In this document: positions 14,022 to 14,022 of the stretch, in pieces | Layout of the letters: each line of letters begins with the position of its first letter | How positions within the stretch are numbered: the stretch's first letter is position 1 | Source of the DNA: JBGTLW01 sp041743835 | Lineage (GTDB): Bacteria > Planctomycetota > Phycisphaerae > Phycisphaerales > Phycisphaeraceae | Direction: 5' to 3' | Assembly: GCA_041743835.1 (NCBI GenBank) | Contig: JBGTLW010000200.1 | Location: 1 to 14,022, forward strand | DNA: 14,022 nucleotides | Translations under genes and position numbers: made by a program | Notes under the pieces: generated by a model | The model's database searches: none | Seen by the model: only the letters and a program-made list of their open reading frames with translations | Told to the model about the DNA's origin: nothing

Positions 14022-14022
14022 G

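Overview
The window is a GC-rich, gene-dense bacterial chromosomal segment with eight protein-coding genes and no RNA genes, transposons, phage genes or CRISPR arrays. I infer a planctomycete, most likely of the Phycisphaerae type. The reasons are the high GC content, the scarcity of Shine-Dalgarno sequences, an exosortase operon in a non-proteobacterial style, and a GH10 xylanase with the N- and C-terminal add-on regions I associate with planctomycete and verrucomicrobial homologues. This assignment is an inference; no taxonomic marker gene is present.

Layout, left to right. (1) A membrane-anchored, helix-rich, degenerate-repeat protein of unknown function, open at the left edge. (2) Convergent to it, an RluA-family pseudouridine synthase on the minus strand. 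Its short leader is almost entirely a 14-bp stem-loop that includes part of the start codon. (3) Divergent from that, a tight three-gene plus-strand operon: an exosortase-family transpeptidase, an EpsI/DUF3485 protein overlapping it by 4 bp, and a 1361-residue membrane-anchored TPR protein 4 bp further on. (4) An 89-bp gap with a good promoter overlapped by a perfect 9+9 inverted repeat, followed by a GH10 glycoside hydrolase without a signal peptide. (5) A minus-strand DEAD-box RNA helicase with DEVD in motif II. (6) Divergent from it, an alanine racemase. (7) A convergent alpha/beta hydrolase on the minus strand, open at the right edge, whose 3' end overlaps the racemase by 16 bp.

The coherent system is the exosortase operon. 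Exosortases are membrane cysteine transpeptidases that process proteins with a C-terminal sorting signal (PEP-CTERM or similar), commonly alongside extracellular polysaccharide production. EpsI-like proteins and long TPR proteins (PrsT type) are known companions. Here the three form a stripped-down operon with no sorting substrate and no polysaccharide synthesis genes, so the targets must lie elsewhere. The GH10 gene has its own putative regulated promoter and is probably a separate unit for intracellular xylan or xylo-oligosaccharide breakdown. The synthase, helicase, racemase and hydrolase look like ordinary housekeeping genes.

The least explained items are the repeat-rich membrane protein at the left edge, the operator-like palindrome before the GH10 gene, the start-codon hairpin of the pseudouridine synthase, and the minimal exosortase operon with its very long TPR partner.
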